From assembly GCA_028713555.1 (NCBI GenBank), contig JAQTOA010000011.1, positions 62,001-126,000 of the forward strand: a stretch of DNA of 64,000 bases, read 5' to 3'. The notes beneath the pieces were generated by a model. It did no database searches. It worked only from the letters and a program-made list of their open reading frames with translations, and was not told where the DNA came from. This document shows positions 31,912 to 39,999 of the stretch, one piece after another; the first letter of the stretch is position 1, and each line of letters starts with the position of its first letter. The DNA comes from Sterolibacterium sp. GTDB lineage: Bacteria > Pseudomonadota > Gammaproteobacteria > Burkholderiales > Rhodocyclaceae. A program made the translations under genes and the position numbers.

Positions 31912-34095
31912 TCACCCGGCGACCACCTCAAAACCTTCCAGTTTCGCTCTCGCCCGCGCCGCGTCTTCGTTACGCCAGGCCACACCCTGAAATTCGTAAC
32001 GGCTGGCGAGGTCTGCGTAGTCTTCCGATGCCGTGTAGTCGAGCAGCCAAGCCGCATCGTCGGGCTTCCATTGCGCCGGGTTTTTCATCAGCCAGCGGTA
32101 TTGATCAGGATCGTTGGTAAGCCAGGGACGCGCTCCTGCGGTCGGCATGCTGATGACGTTTTCCGCAGATCTGAGTAAATTTTCCTCAGCGACTTCGACG
32201 CGCTCGGCCGGCATCTGCATCGGAATGAACGCGGCCTGTTGGTGTTCCAGCAGCGCCGGCGGTTCGAGTTCGTCGCGGACTTCCTGTAGGTGGATTTCGA
32301 GGCGACGTTCGCGGGCCTGGGCGCGTCCGATGGCGGCCTTGTCGATGGCGCTTTGCGGGAAGTAGTTAGTCTTATTGGCTTCGAACTCGGCAACACAGAT
32401 CAGCCGGCCGTCCATGTCGCGCACCCAGACGCGATCGCCGTTATGGATGTCGTAGCCGACGCGGACTTTCTCTCCGGTGAATTCCTTGAGATCGTGGCTG
32501 AAGTAGAGATTATTGAAGAGCCGGATTTCGCCGCGCGTCGTAGTGGCGATGATCTCTGGACGGAACAGGTCTTTGGCGTCGGCGGCGCTGACCATCGTGG
32601 GTGCCCAGCCTTCGTTGATGGCGGCTTGCCAGGCTTCGTTCGGGCTCATATGGCGCAGCTTTCCGCTGGCTGGATCGCGTAGCTTGGGCAGGCTGCGGTG
32701 CGGCCTGGCGTTGTAGGCGTCGATCTCGCCCTGGCACCAGGTGAGGAAGTTGGTCCAGGCCATCAAGAGCGGCGAGCTGCCGGTGTCGCGCAACTGCGCG
32801 CGGGTGATTTTGAATACCTTTTGGCGGGCTTGCCGGTCCATGTCGGCGCCCATGTAGGTGGGCAACTTTTTCGCGCCGCGTACCCAGATGCTTTTGTGCG
32901 ATCTCTCTTCGATGCCGCGCGCCTGGGAGTTGTACGGCAAGCTATGTTCGATGCTGGTACCGAGGCGCGAGGTGAAACCGACGACTTCATCTTCCATCGA
33001 CACATTCTTGTAGCCGCTGCCGTTATCGACGTACCAGATCAGTGGGATGCCGCCGGTTTCGACGGCGTTGCGCAGGGCATCCATCACCGCCCAGGTGCTT
33101 TCGGCCAGGCCAGCCGACCATCCGACGCAGCGGCGCGTGGGCACGGACAGTACCGTGGTGATCTCGGGCCGGAATGCCTTGCCGTGGCGAGGGTGCGAGA
33201 CTTCGGCATCGAAGGTGTGGCCGTCGGCGGTGTAGATGGCGTCCGGGGTGAAGCTGGAGGCGTCGCGCCGCTTGAAGGGCAGCAGGTTCTTGAGTTCGCG
33301 CGGGAGCATGCGGCCGTGCTGGCGTTCGACGTTGCCAAGTTTGTTGATGAAGCGGTTGGCGGCGTGATAGCTTGGGGCGGTGATGCCGCGCGGCAATTGC
33401 GCGGGAAGCTGTTCCATGCAGGATGACAGGCTGGGCTTTTGCGGTTGGCCGTATAGCTTCATCAGCGCCGGCGCCCAGGGCGGCACGTTCATGTCTTGCT
33501 GTGTGGCCTTGGGCGCTAGGTCGGGGGCTTTGAGCCAGCGCTTGAGGGTGCGGATCGACGGGTAGCCATCGCCGCTGCGGCCGCGCGGGTCGCGGGCCAG
33601 TTTCAGCAGGGAGTCGATTGATGGCTCTAACTTGCCAGTTTTGGCGGTAGTCAGTAATGTCGTCATGGCCGCTTCCTGGCTGCAGCCGCTGTTGGCCTGC
33701 AGGCGATGGATGGCGGCGAGTACACCTTTTCTGGCATCGCTGCCGGCACGCTGCTTGTCGGTAAGGGTATGCATGGCCTGGACGGCCGGTACCGGAAGAA
33801 GAAGGCCGGAGAGCGTCGGTGTTTTGGACGCTACTGGTAAAGGCGCGGCCATGACAACCGCGCTGGAGGAGACTGTAGGATGGAGTTGGCGTTCGAGAAG
33901 GGCGGTACGGGTTTCGGGTGGCAGGGTGGCGACGGCGTATTCTTTGCGGGTTCCGGTCCGGCCACCCTTTGCTTTCACTTCCTGGAATTGCCACCCGCTC
34001 CGCATTGCGGTTTGGTTGATTCCTCGTTCTGTCGTCGGTATGCCTGGCAGTTTCAATGCGGCCAGTTCGGCGGCAGAGTAATGGCTCTTACTCAC
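31912..34095 (-). CDS. DDE transposase MuA
   Basis: A 727-residue protein. The N-terminal Mu-type DNA-binding domain (YSAAELAALKLPGIPTTERG) is homologous to the repressor's. The RNase H-like catalytic core has Asp291 (TADGHTF), Asp357 (WYVDNGSG) and Glu396/397 (ARGIEERSH) as DDE residues. A beta-barrel domain and a C-terminal MuB-contacting tail follow. It cuts phage ends and joins them to target DNA with a 5-bp stagger, in line with the ACCAC duplication. Its ATG overlaps the upstream stop by 4 bp. It appears intact. Confidence 0.96.
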   Translation of the reverse strand: MSKSHYSAAELAALKLPGIPTTERGINQTAMRSGWQFQEVKAKGGRTGTRKEYAVATLPPETRTALLERQLHPTVSSSAVVMAAPLPVASKTPTLSGLLLPVPAVQAMHTLTDKQRAGSDARKGVLAAIHRLQANSGCSQEAAMTTLLTTAKTGKLEPSIDSLLKLARDPRGRSGDGYPSIRTLKRWLKAPDLAPKATQQDMNVPPWAPALMKLYGQPQKPSLSSCMEQLPAQLPRGITAPSYHAANRFINKLGNVERQHGRMLPRELKNLLPFKRRDASSFTPDAIYTADGHTFDAEVSHPRHGKAFRPEITTVLSVPTRRCVGWSAGLAESTWAVMDALRNAVETGGIPLIWYVDNGSGYKNVSMEDEVVGFTSRLGTSIEHSLPYNSQARGIEERSHKSIWVRGAKKLPTYMGADMDRQARQKVFKITRAQLRDTGSSPLLMAWTNFLTWCQGEIDAYNARPHRSLPKLRDPASGKLRHMSPNEAWQAAINEGWAPTMVSAADAKDLFRPEIIATTTRGEIRLFNNLYFSHDLKEFTGEKVRVGYDIHNGDRVWVRDMDGRLICVAEFEANKTNYFPQSAIDKAAIGRAQARERRLEIHLQEVRDELEPPALLEHQQAAFIPMQMPAERVEVAEENLLRSAENVISMPTAGARPWLTNDPDQYRWLMKNPAQWKPDDAAWLLDYTASEDYADLASRYEFQGVAWRNEDAARARAKLEGFEVVAG

Positions 34096-34526
34096 GCGTC
34101 CTCTCCCATCACGGTTTTGAGTTGCTTGATTTTTTTTCCTGCGTCGTCGCGCACCCGCTCCAACCTACCAAGCTCTGCGTTCAGGGCTTCGCGGCCGACA
34201 AGCAGCCGGCCGCCGCGTACATCGGCAAGCCAGGCGGTTAGTGCGTGCGTTTCAGCCGCTGTCTCGAAGGCCGGTTGATATTCAAACGGGAAGCGCCAGC
34301 CTTCACGGCTCGGGGCAGTCCATGCGTGCAATTGGTGTTCGGTGATCGTGGTGCCGGTCAGTTCCGACATTCGTGCGGCGATCTGACTGGCGTTGAGCGG
34401 GCTGGCCTTGATCGCATCGGAAAGCAGCCGTCTCACGGCGAGGCTATAATCTTGGGCGCCTGGCAGGGTTGCCGCTGGCGCCGGCACTTCGAACAGGTCT
34501 CCGGTAAGTGGATCGTGACGACGCAT
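34092..34526 (-). CDS. Conserved early protein upstream of MuA
   Basis: A 144-residue protein (MRRHDPLTGDLFEVPAPAA). A helical region LNASQIAARMSELTGTTITE may be a helix-turn-helix; a C-terminal coiled coil follows. Found before muA in D3112-like phages, possibly regulatory. It overlaps muA by 4 bp. Confidence 0.7.
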   Translation of the reverse strand: MRRHDPLTGDLFEVPAPAATLPGAQDYSLAVRRLLSDAIKASPLNASQIAARMSELTGTTITEHQLHAWTAPSREGWRFPFEYQPAFETAAETHALTAWLADVRGGRLLVGREALNAELGRLERVRDDAGKKIKQLKTVMGEDA

Positions 34527-34528
34527 GG

Positions 34529-34882
34529 CTAGGCTCCCCCCTTAACGTTGCCATTGCACACCGTGTGCGCACCGCCTAAACTTCTAGTTAGGTAGTCGCG
34601 ACCGTTCTTGCGGCTCCCTGTGTAAAGTCCGCGCTTTGGTTGGCCATCGGTTTCATAGCGTGAAGGCCAGATCTTTGATGGTGAATGACCGATCTCCTCC
34701 GCCAGTATTTTTTGGGCGCGTGGGTTGGGTCGGACCAGGGTGTCGGAGAAATAGCTGTGCGCTTTGTTGTGCGCCTTGGCAAGCTTCCGAAGGGTCAGGC
34801 CAGCCTTTTCCAGGGAGGCCTTGATATCGGCTTTGTTCCAGTCCTTTTTGGCTGGTTTTTTTGTGGGCTTTAACGCTGACAT
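34529..34882 (-). CDS. Ner-like DNA-binding regulator
   Basis: A 117-residue protein starting MSALKPTKKPAKKDWNKA. The DNA-binding part resembles Ner/Nlp (IKASLEKAGLTLRKLAKAHN, AQKILAEEIGHSPSKIWPSR). In Mu, Ner turns down both the early and repressor promoters. It is the first gene of the leftward operon, next to the operator region. A longer in-frame ATG (34921) would run into the operators and is less likely. Confidence 0.85.
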   Translation of the reverse strand: MSALKPTKKPAKKDWNKADIKASLEKAGLTLRKLAKAHNKAHSYFSDTLVRPNPRAQKILAEEIGHSPSKIWPSRYETDGQPKRGLYTGSRKNGRDYLTRSLGGAHTVCNGNVKGGA

Positions 34883-34921
34883 GTCTGCAATGTTATGAAC
34901 ATATTTCAGAACTGTCAACAT

Positions 34922-35034
34922 TTCCGTACTACCTATACATCGGTTTTTTAGGTATTTATTGAATATTGTAATGAAATCATTTCGTTACTTACGCTTCCAT
35001 ACTCATAATTATTTCCGTTCTCAGCTTCGGTACT
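34922..35034. promoter_or_regulatory. Operator region: five direct repeats of consensus TTCCGTACT
   Basis: Five 9-bp direct repeats on the plus strand: TTCCGTACT (34922), TTCGTTACT (34981), TTCCATACT (34995), TTCCGTTCT (35013) and TTCGGTACT (35026). They lie in the AT-rich 164-bp gap between the divergent Ner-like and repressor genes. Mu repressor binds several direct repeats in the same position (O1-O3), so these are the likely lysis-lysogeny operators. Confidence 0.65.
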
Positions 35035-35046
35035 TGGCGGCGGGGT

Positions 35047-35547
35047 ATGGAAATGAATAGTGGGTGGTTCTCCGCTGCCGAATTGGCATCACTGAAGGCG
35101 CTCGGACTGATCGGTGTGCCGGGAACTGAGCGAGGCTGTACGATCAAAGCCAAGCGTGAAAATTGGCCATCGAAAGCGATCCAAGGGAAAGGTGGAAAGG
35201 GTGGCGTGAAGACGCTCTACCGCCCGCCTGATACGGTTCTCGCGGCTATTGCTACACTTGATAAAATACCGTCAAAATCTACGGCGCATACTGTAGAGCA
35301 GCCAAGCACGCTGCTTGCCTACGCGGAAGCGGCTAAATCAACTGAAGATTTAAGCCCGGACTTGTCAATGTTGGAGGTATTGTTGCGCGTGGCTGAATAC
35401 AAGATCAAAGAGCCGATGACGGTTGATCTTGCAGATAAGATTGAACGGGTAGTAGTGGCCTGGATGCCCGTGGCAACAGGCCGTCCTGATCTTGCGGCGC
35501 GCCTGGATCGACTGCAAACTGCCGTTGCGTTACTTAGGCCGGATTAA
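35047..35547 (+). CDS. Mu c-type lysogeny repressor
   Basis: A 166-residue protein, the only plus-strand gene outside the cargo island. The N-terminal Mu-type wHTH (WFSAAELASLKALGLIGVPG ... TLYRPP) matches the transposase N-terminus, as in Mu where repressor and transposase share operator/enhancer binding. The C-terminal part (residues 95-166) is helical and probably oligomerises. It is divergent from the early operon across the repeat-rich operator. ATG codons at 35047 and 35053 are both possible starts. Confidence 0.88.
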   Translation: MEMNSGWFSAAELASLKALGLIGVPGTERGCTIKAKRENWPSKAIQGKGGKGGVKTLYRPPDTVLAAIATLDKIPSKSTAHTVEQPSTLLAYAEAAKSTEDLSPDLSMLEVLLRVAEYKIKEPMTVDLADKIERVVVAWMPVATGRPDLAARLDRLQTAVALLRPD

Positions 35548-35732
35548 AACCTATCGGAATTGTCTGCTGCGGTGACAAAAGCGCTGCAAAATCTATCGTT
35601 CTGGTGCTATGAATATGCAAAATAACGGGCCGGCTTTTTTCCCGATGCATCCCGCCGAGTCCCTCTCCGTGTAAGGCTTTCCGGTTATCGGTGCTCATTC
35701 TGCACCTGTGCCAAAACGATCACCTCCCCACA
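35548..35732. promoter_or_regulatory. Prophage left end with transposase sites
   Basis: A gene-free 185-bp terminus. GTGCCAAAACG (35708-35718) is the inverse complement of the right-end site, at base 15 from the terminus. GTGACAAAAGCG (35572-35583) is a weaker, related site about 150 bp in, as expected for an internal Mu L site. The end is CCCACA followed by the ACCAC duplication. Confidence 0.7.
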
Positions 35733-35737
35733 ACCAC
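35733..35737. repeat. Target site duplication (left-end side)
   Basis: ACCAC directly outside the CA terminus, identical to 2087-2091. It lies 11 bp beyond the rnfB stop codon, so the insertion did not break rnfB. Confidence 0.85.
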
Positions 35738-35748
35738 TTGAGGGTGGG

Positions 35749-36651
35749 CTACGCCGCAGCTTCTTCAGATACCGATTTGTCAGCCTGTTTCGCGACTTTT
35801 TTGGGCTTGGGCTTGTTGGCGTCCGGCTGCTGGCCGGGATGATGAATGATGTCGGTGGGGCAGACCGTGACGCAGATCTCGTTGCAGCTTGGACCATAGG
35901 CCATACAAGCTACGTGGTCGATGTTCAAAATGCCGTCGACGATGGAAATGGCCTTGGCCGGGCATTCCTTGATGCAGGCTTGGCATTGGACGCAACCGAC
36001 GGTGCAGGTCTCCTTGACTGCCTTGCCCTTGCCTTTGGACTGACAGGTGAGCGCGACGCGGTGTGTGCGCGGGTAACTGATCAGGCAATCCTTCGGGCAG
36101 ACCTCGAGACATAAGCCGCAACCGGTGCACTTGCTGTAGTCGATCTCGACGATGCCTGACGCGCCGATCTTCATGGCGTCGAAAGAGCATACGCGCACGC
36201 AGTCGCCCAAGCCCAAGCAACCGTACTTGCAGGCCTTGGCGCCACCGAACGCCAGGTTGGCGCCGAGGCAGGTGTGGATGCCATCGTACTCGGCCTGCTT
36301 GCGGGCTACCGAATCGGCACCCGAGCAGCGCAGCATGGCCACCACTTCCTTGATTTCTCCCATGACCTTGTTGGTGAGGCGCGAAATGTCGATGGCGACA
36401 ACCTTGCCGCCAGGAGTGCACAGGGTCGGCGAAACATTCTCATCTTCGACCACTTTTTCCGCGTAGGTCTGGCAGCCGGCGAAGCCGCAGGCGCCGCAAT
36501 TGGCGGAGGGCAGGTTCTCGCGCACTTCCTCGACCAGCGGATTGACCGGGACATGAAACTTGCGTGCCGCGCTGGCCAGCGCGATGCCGAAAAACAGGCC
36601 GAGCGTCGTGAACACGAGGACGCCCCAAAGTGCAATGTGTAGGAGGTCCAT
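35749..36651 (-). CDS. rnfB: Rnf complex subunit B (ferredoxin-type Fe-S protein)
   Basis: A 300-residue protein. An N-terminal membrane anchor (1-27) is followed by the 4Fe-4S binding cluster NCGACGFAGC...C (about 51-78), then several ferredoxin-type motifs, including CTGCGLCLEVCPKDC and CVQCQACIKECPAK. An additional CMAYGPSCNEICVTVCP motif and a Lys/Pro-rich tail make it longer than the ~190-residue E. coli RsxB. It receives electrons from ferredoxin in the Rnf complex. It is the last gene of apbE-rnfCDGEAB, and the prophage inserted just after its stop codon. Confidence 0.93.
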   Translation of the reverse strand: MDLLHIALWGVLVFTTLGLFFGIALASAARKFHVPVNPLVEEVRENLPSANCGACGFAGCQTYAEKVVEDENVSPTLCTPGGKVVAIDISRLTNKVMGEIKEVVAMLRCSGADSVARKQAEYDGIHTCLGANLAFGGAKACKYGCLGLGDCVRVCSFDAMKIGASGIVEIDYSKCTGCGLCLEVCPKDCLISYPRTHRVALTCQSKGKGKAVKETCTVGCVQCQACIKECPAKAISIVDGILNIDHVACMAYGPSCNEICVTVCPTDIIHHPGQQPDANKPKPKKVAKQADKSVSEEAAA

Positions 36652-36655
36652 GGCG

Positions 36656-37483
36656 TTATGCTACCTTCAGGCCGGAGAAACCGAGAAAGCTCAAGGCAAA
36701 CAGGCCGGCGATGATGAAGGCGACCGGCAGTCCCTTGAACACCATCGGCACGGGCGCCATGTTCACCTTCTCGACGGCGCAGCTCATCAAGAACAGGGCC
36801 AGCGCGAAGCCGACGCCGGCGCCCAGCGCCAGCCCGAAAGCCTGCAGGAAGGTTGCGCCGCTGGTCGCGTTGAGCAAAGGCACTGCCAGAATGATGCAGT
36901 TAGTGGTGATCAGCACCAAGTAGATACCAAACTTCTTGTGCAGAATCGGGTTTACTTTTTTCAGGATCAGGTCGGTAGCTTGCACCAGGCAGGCGATGAT
37001 GCCGATGAAGGCGATGATCTGCATGAACCCCAGCTTCAACGGCTCTAGGGCGTAGGTGTTGAGCGCCCAGGCGATCATGCCCGAGAGCAAACCGACGATG
37101 GTGAAGGTAATGCCCATGCCAATCGCGGTGTCCTTGTTGCGGCTGACCCCGAAGAACACGCACAGCCCCAGGTAGCGCGTGAACACGAAGTTGTTGATCA
37201 ACGCCGAGCCGATGATCACCGAGACCACCATGGCCAGAGGCGACGGGGCGATCTCCCAGGGCTGGTCCACGCCCTGGGCGGTCAACTGGTAATGATCCTG
37301 CTTGTTCAGCGTCTCGGCGGTGGTCAGCATGAAGCTGTTAGGCTGCGCCGCCGGCTTGACGGAAACCACGGCCAGCGGAATGTCCGCGTCCGAGCTGCGC
37401 ACCAGGCGTATCGTCGTCGCATCTGCGGGCAGCGCGCCCTCGACCAGGATTTCGTGGGTTGAGACTACTTTTGCATCAGCCAT
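36656..37483 (-). CDS. rnfA: Rnf complex membrane subunit A with N-terminal extension
   Basis: A 275-residue protein. Residues about 80-275 form the six-helix RnfA core (NNFVFTRYLGLCVFFGVSRN, ITTNCIILAVPLL) that carries part of the membrane [2Fe-2S] site and ion path. About 80 extra residues precede it, soluble and beta-rich (EILVEGALPADATTIRLVRS), not found in E. coli RsxA (~193 residues). A strong ribosome site GGAGGAGGAG stands right before the long ATG, so the extension is probably real. It overlaps rnfE by 8 bp. Confidence 0.92.
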   Translation of the reverse strand: MADAKVVSTHEILVEGALPADATTIRLVRSSDADIPLAVVSVKPAAQPNSFMLTTAETLNKQDHYQLTAQGVDQPWEIAPSPLAMVVSVIIGSALINNFVFTRYLGLCVFFGVSRNKDTAIGMGITFTIVGLLSGMIAWALNTYALEPLKLGFMQIIAFIGIIACLVQATDLILKKVNPILHKKFGIYLVLITTNCIILAVPLLNATSGATFLQAFGLALGAGVGFALALFLMSCAVEKVNMAPVPMVFKGLPVAFIIAGLFALSFLGFSGLKVA

Positions 37484-38120
37484 GTGCTCCTCCTCCGCCC
37501 GAGGGCAACTTGTGGCCCCGCTTGACGTCGACCCAATTGAACATGGCCATGATCAGGCCAATCGTGAAAAAACCACCGGCCGGAAGCACGACCAGCAGCA
37601 GCGGTTTGAACGGTAGTATGGCGATGCCGAAAATACTGCCGCTGCCTAGCAGCTCGCGGAAAGCACCGGCCAGCACCAGGCCGACCAGGAAGCCCAGGCC
37701 CATGCCCAAACCATCCCAAAAACAGGGCACGACGCTATGCTTCATGGAGAACAGCTCCATGCGCGAGATGATGATGGCGAAGGCCACGATCAACTTCACA
37801 TACAGCCCGACCTGTTGGTAAATGTCGGAGAAATAGGCGGCCAGGATCATGTCCATGGCGCTCACCCAGATGGCGATAAGCAGGGTGAACACCGGTATGC
37901 GGATCTTCGGATTGATGATGTGCTTGACCAGGGAGCCGGACATGCTCGACAGCACTTGCACCACCAGCACGGCGACGCCGAGCATCAGACCATTCTTCAC
38001 CGCAGTGGTCACCGCCACGGCCGGGCAGAGGCTCAAGGCCAGCCGAAAAATAGGATTCTCCTCGAACAGGCCACGCATCAGCATGGTCGAGACCGGCGGC
38101 GGCGGACGATTCGCGCTCAT
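37476..38120 (-). CDS. rnfE: Rnf complex membrane subunit E
   Basis: A 214-residue polytopic membrane protein, start MSANRPPPPVSTMLMRGLFE. Family features are ENPIFRLALSLCPAVAVTTA near residue 21 and a later GMGLGFLVGLVLAGAFRELL. RnfE is the inverted-topology partner of RnfA. Its ATG overlaps the rnfG stop (4 bp). An upstream in-frame stretch is open but not conserved. Confidence 0.94.
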   Translation of the reverse strand: MSANRPPPPVSTMLMRGLFEENPIFRLALSLCPAVAVTTAVKNGLMLGVAVLVVQVLSSMSGSLVKHIINPKIRIPVFTLLIAIWVSAMDMILAAYFSDIYQQVGLYVKLIVAFAIIISRMELFSMKHSVVPCFWDGLGMGLGFLVGLVLAGAFRELLGSGSIFGIAILPFKPLLLVVLPAGGFFTIGLIMAMFNWVDVKRGHKLPSGGGGAHG

Positions 38121-39007
38121 AGGTATTTCTCCACAATGTTCATGCGTTTGCGGAAGTTGCCGAGGGCAGCCTTGACGCCGACGGTGACCGCCGTGCTGCT
38201 GATGGTAGACCCCGTGATGGCGTAGATGTTCGGATTCTTCGGCAGCATTTCGCGATATTTCTCCAGCCAGGGACGGAACGGCATATCGCCGAGTTGCTCC
38301 AGGGCTTCCTGCCACTCCTTGGGCAGCGGGTCCTTGATGACGGAGATCTTCTCGACGTCCTCGAAGCTCCTGCCGGCGAACTGGTTCTTGAAGTAGCGCT
38401 GCACGATCTCGGCGCCCAGGCCGGGGTCTTCCTCGTGCTCGATGATCTCTACGCCCTGTATGGTGTAAGTCGAGTCGATGGCCATGAAGAAGCGTACCCA
38501 GGTCTTGAAGCCCAGCGTGACACCCTCGACGACATAGCCGACCGGCTGCGACCCTTCAATGCCGACGAAGAAGCGGCCGGCGTACTTGAAGTGCTCCGGG
38601 TCGACGGCCTTGACCTGCTTCTTGACCCACTCGTCCTTCAGCTCGGTGCCCGCGGCGGCGACATCGTTCGGCACGTCAACGGCGGCAACTTCCTTGCCTT
38701 CCAGTTCCAGTTGCGCGAGCTTTTTGCCGGTCAGGTAGATGACCTGCGTGTTCTTGCCTTCCCTCTTCAGGTAGCGGCGTACTTCCTGGATCCTGGCTTG
38801 CGGACTCAAGCCGAGCAGGCCGCGGATCATGGTCTCTTCGCGCACGAGCAGGTTGTGTTCCTTGGCAGGCTGGGTCACGAAATACAGGCCACCGAGAATC
38901 ATCGCTGCGAACAAACACACCATGGTGAGGCCGGCGGCGATGATCACCATCTCGCGCCCGCTGGGCGGCGCCTGGTCTACTACCGGTTTGCCGGGTATGC
39001 AGGTCAT
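38117..39007 (-). CDS. rnfG: Rnf complex FMN-binding subunit G
   Basis: A 296-residue protein with one membrane anchor (about residues 21-45) and a periplasmic FMN-binding domain. The flavin attachment motif reads AITGSTISSTAV, where the usual form is (S/T)GAT; the Ala is replaced by Ser. The attached Thr is retained. It is longer than E. coli RsxG (~206). Covalent FMN would be attached by the ApbE encoded at the head of the operon. Confidence 0.9.
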   Translation of the reverse strand: MTCIPGKPVVDQAPPSGREMVIIAAGLTMVCLFAAMILGGLYFVTQPAKEHNLLVREETMIRGLLGLSPQARIQEVRRYLKREGKNTQVIYLTGKKLAQLELEGKEVAAVDVPNDVAAAGTELKDEWVKKQVKAVDPEHFKYAGRFFVGIEGSQPVGYVVEGVTLGFKTWVRFFMAIDSTYTIQGVEIIEHEEDPGLGAEIVQRYFKNQFAGRSFEDVEKISVIKDPLPKEWQEALEQLGDMPFRPWLEKYREMLPKNPNIYAITGSTISSTAVTVGVKAALGNFRKRMNIVEKYL

Positions 39008-39999
39008 GACGGCGCTCCGTCAGCAGTAAGGCGCTTGGGCCTGAACCAGTCGTTCAGCGCCGGGGTCAGAATGTTCATGAGCATGATCGCATAACAGATG
39101 CCCTCTGGGTAACCGCCCCAGTTGCGGATGATACCGGTCAGCAGGCCGATGCCCAAGCCGAAGATGATCTGGCCGCGGGGCATGGTCGGGCTGGTCACGT
39201 AATCGGTCGCCATGAAGAAGGCGCCGAGCCAGATGCCACCGCCCAGCATATAGATCTCCGGAGCCGGCGAGAAGGGTGCCATCAACGCGACGCCGACCAG
39301 AATGCTCAGCGGAATGTAGAGCTTGATGATGCCCTTCCAAAGCAGGAAGGCCGCGCCCAGCAGGATCATTACCACCGACACTTCGCCGATCGAGCCGGCG
39401 CGCATTCCGAGGAAGAAGTCGAACCACAGTTGGCCGCCGTCGGGAACTGCCGCCAGGATCTTCGCCAGCGCCTCCTGGCCGCCGAGCTTGATCTGTGCCA
39501 GCACCGTGGCGGCGGAGACGGCGTCGACATTACCGAAGGCCGGCGTCAGCCAGCGCGTGGTCATCTCCACCGGGAAGGTGGCCATCATCATGGCGCGACC
39601 CACCAGCGCGACGTTGAAAATATTGTAGCCCAGCCCGCCGAATATCCCCTTGGTGAAAATTAGCGCCAGCATGCCGCCGATGAAAGGCATCCAGATCGGT
39701 ATGCCTGGCGGCAGGGTGTACGCCAGCAGCAGGCCGGAGCAGACCGCCGACCCATCAGGCAGGGTCGAGACGTTCTTGGCGATGCGGCAGACGGCGTACT
39801 CGGCGACGACGCAGCCGAGGATCGAGGACAGGGTGATGGCCAGCACCACCCAGCCGAACACTGCCCAAGCCCAGAGCAGCGCGGGCAGCAACGCCAGGTT
39901 GACCATCCACATGATCTGGGCGGTGGTGCGGCCCGAGGCGATGTGCGGACCGCTGGACAAATGCAGGGTCGGGGTCGGGGTAACTTCGGCTTCGCTCAC
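39004..39999 (-). CDS. rnfD: Rnf complex membrane subunit D
   Basis: A 331-residue polytopic membrane protein with DAVSAATVLAQIK containing the Thr for covalent FMN (S(G/A)AT motif). Other conserved parts are GKGIFGGLGYNIFNVALVGR and FFMATDYVTSPTMPRGQ. RnfD with RnfG passes electrons across the membrane and is linked to Na+ or H+ transport. It overlaps rnfC and rnfG by 4 bp each. Confidence 0.95.
   Translation of the reverse strand: MSEAEVTPTPTLHLSSGPHIASGRTTAQIMWMVNLALLPALLWAWAVFGWVVLAITLSSILGCVVAEYAVCRIAKNVSTLPDGSAVCSGLLLAYTLPPGIPIWMPFIGGMLALIFTKGIFGGLGYNIFNVALVGRAMMMATFPVEMTTRWLTPAFGNVDAVSAATVLAQIKLGGQEALAKILAAVPDGGQLWFDFFLGMRAGSIGEVSVVMILLGAAFLLWKGIIKLYIPLSILVGVALMAPFSPAPEIYMLGGGIWLGAFFMATDYVTSPTMPRGQIIFGLGIGLLTGIIRNWGGYPEGICYAIMLMNILTPALNDWFRPKRLTADGAPS

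Larger units (their letters stand above)
2092..35732 (-). mobile_element. Mu-like transposable prophage (siphovirus-type tail), probably defective
   Basis: The element begins TGTAAG at 2092 and ends CCCACA at 35732, giving Mu-type TG...CA termini. The 5-bp sequence ACCAC flanks both sides (2087-2091 and 35733-35737), matching the 5-bp target duplication made by MuA-type transposases. The motif CGTTTTGGCAC starts at base 15 from each end in inverted orientation. Gene order on the minus strand is regulators, MuA, MuB, early genes, Gam, a retroelement, GemA, Mor, lysis, terminase, portal, head, tail tube and tape measure. There is no contractile sheath gene, so the tail was probably of the long flexible type. 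It is 33.6 kb long and lacks everything between the tape measure and the right-end methyltransferase, consistent with an internal deletion. Confidence 0.95.

Noticed and set aside
35705..35722. Alternative prophage left terminus at TGATCGTTTTGGCAC (ending near 35722)
   Set aside because: It gives TG/CA ends too, but the flanking five bases (CCTCC) do not match the other side, and the transposase motif would not be at equal distance from both ends. The terminus at 35732 satisfies both.
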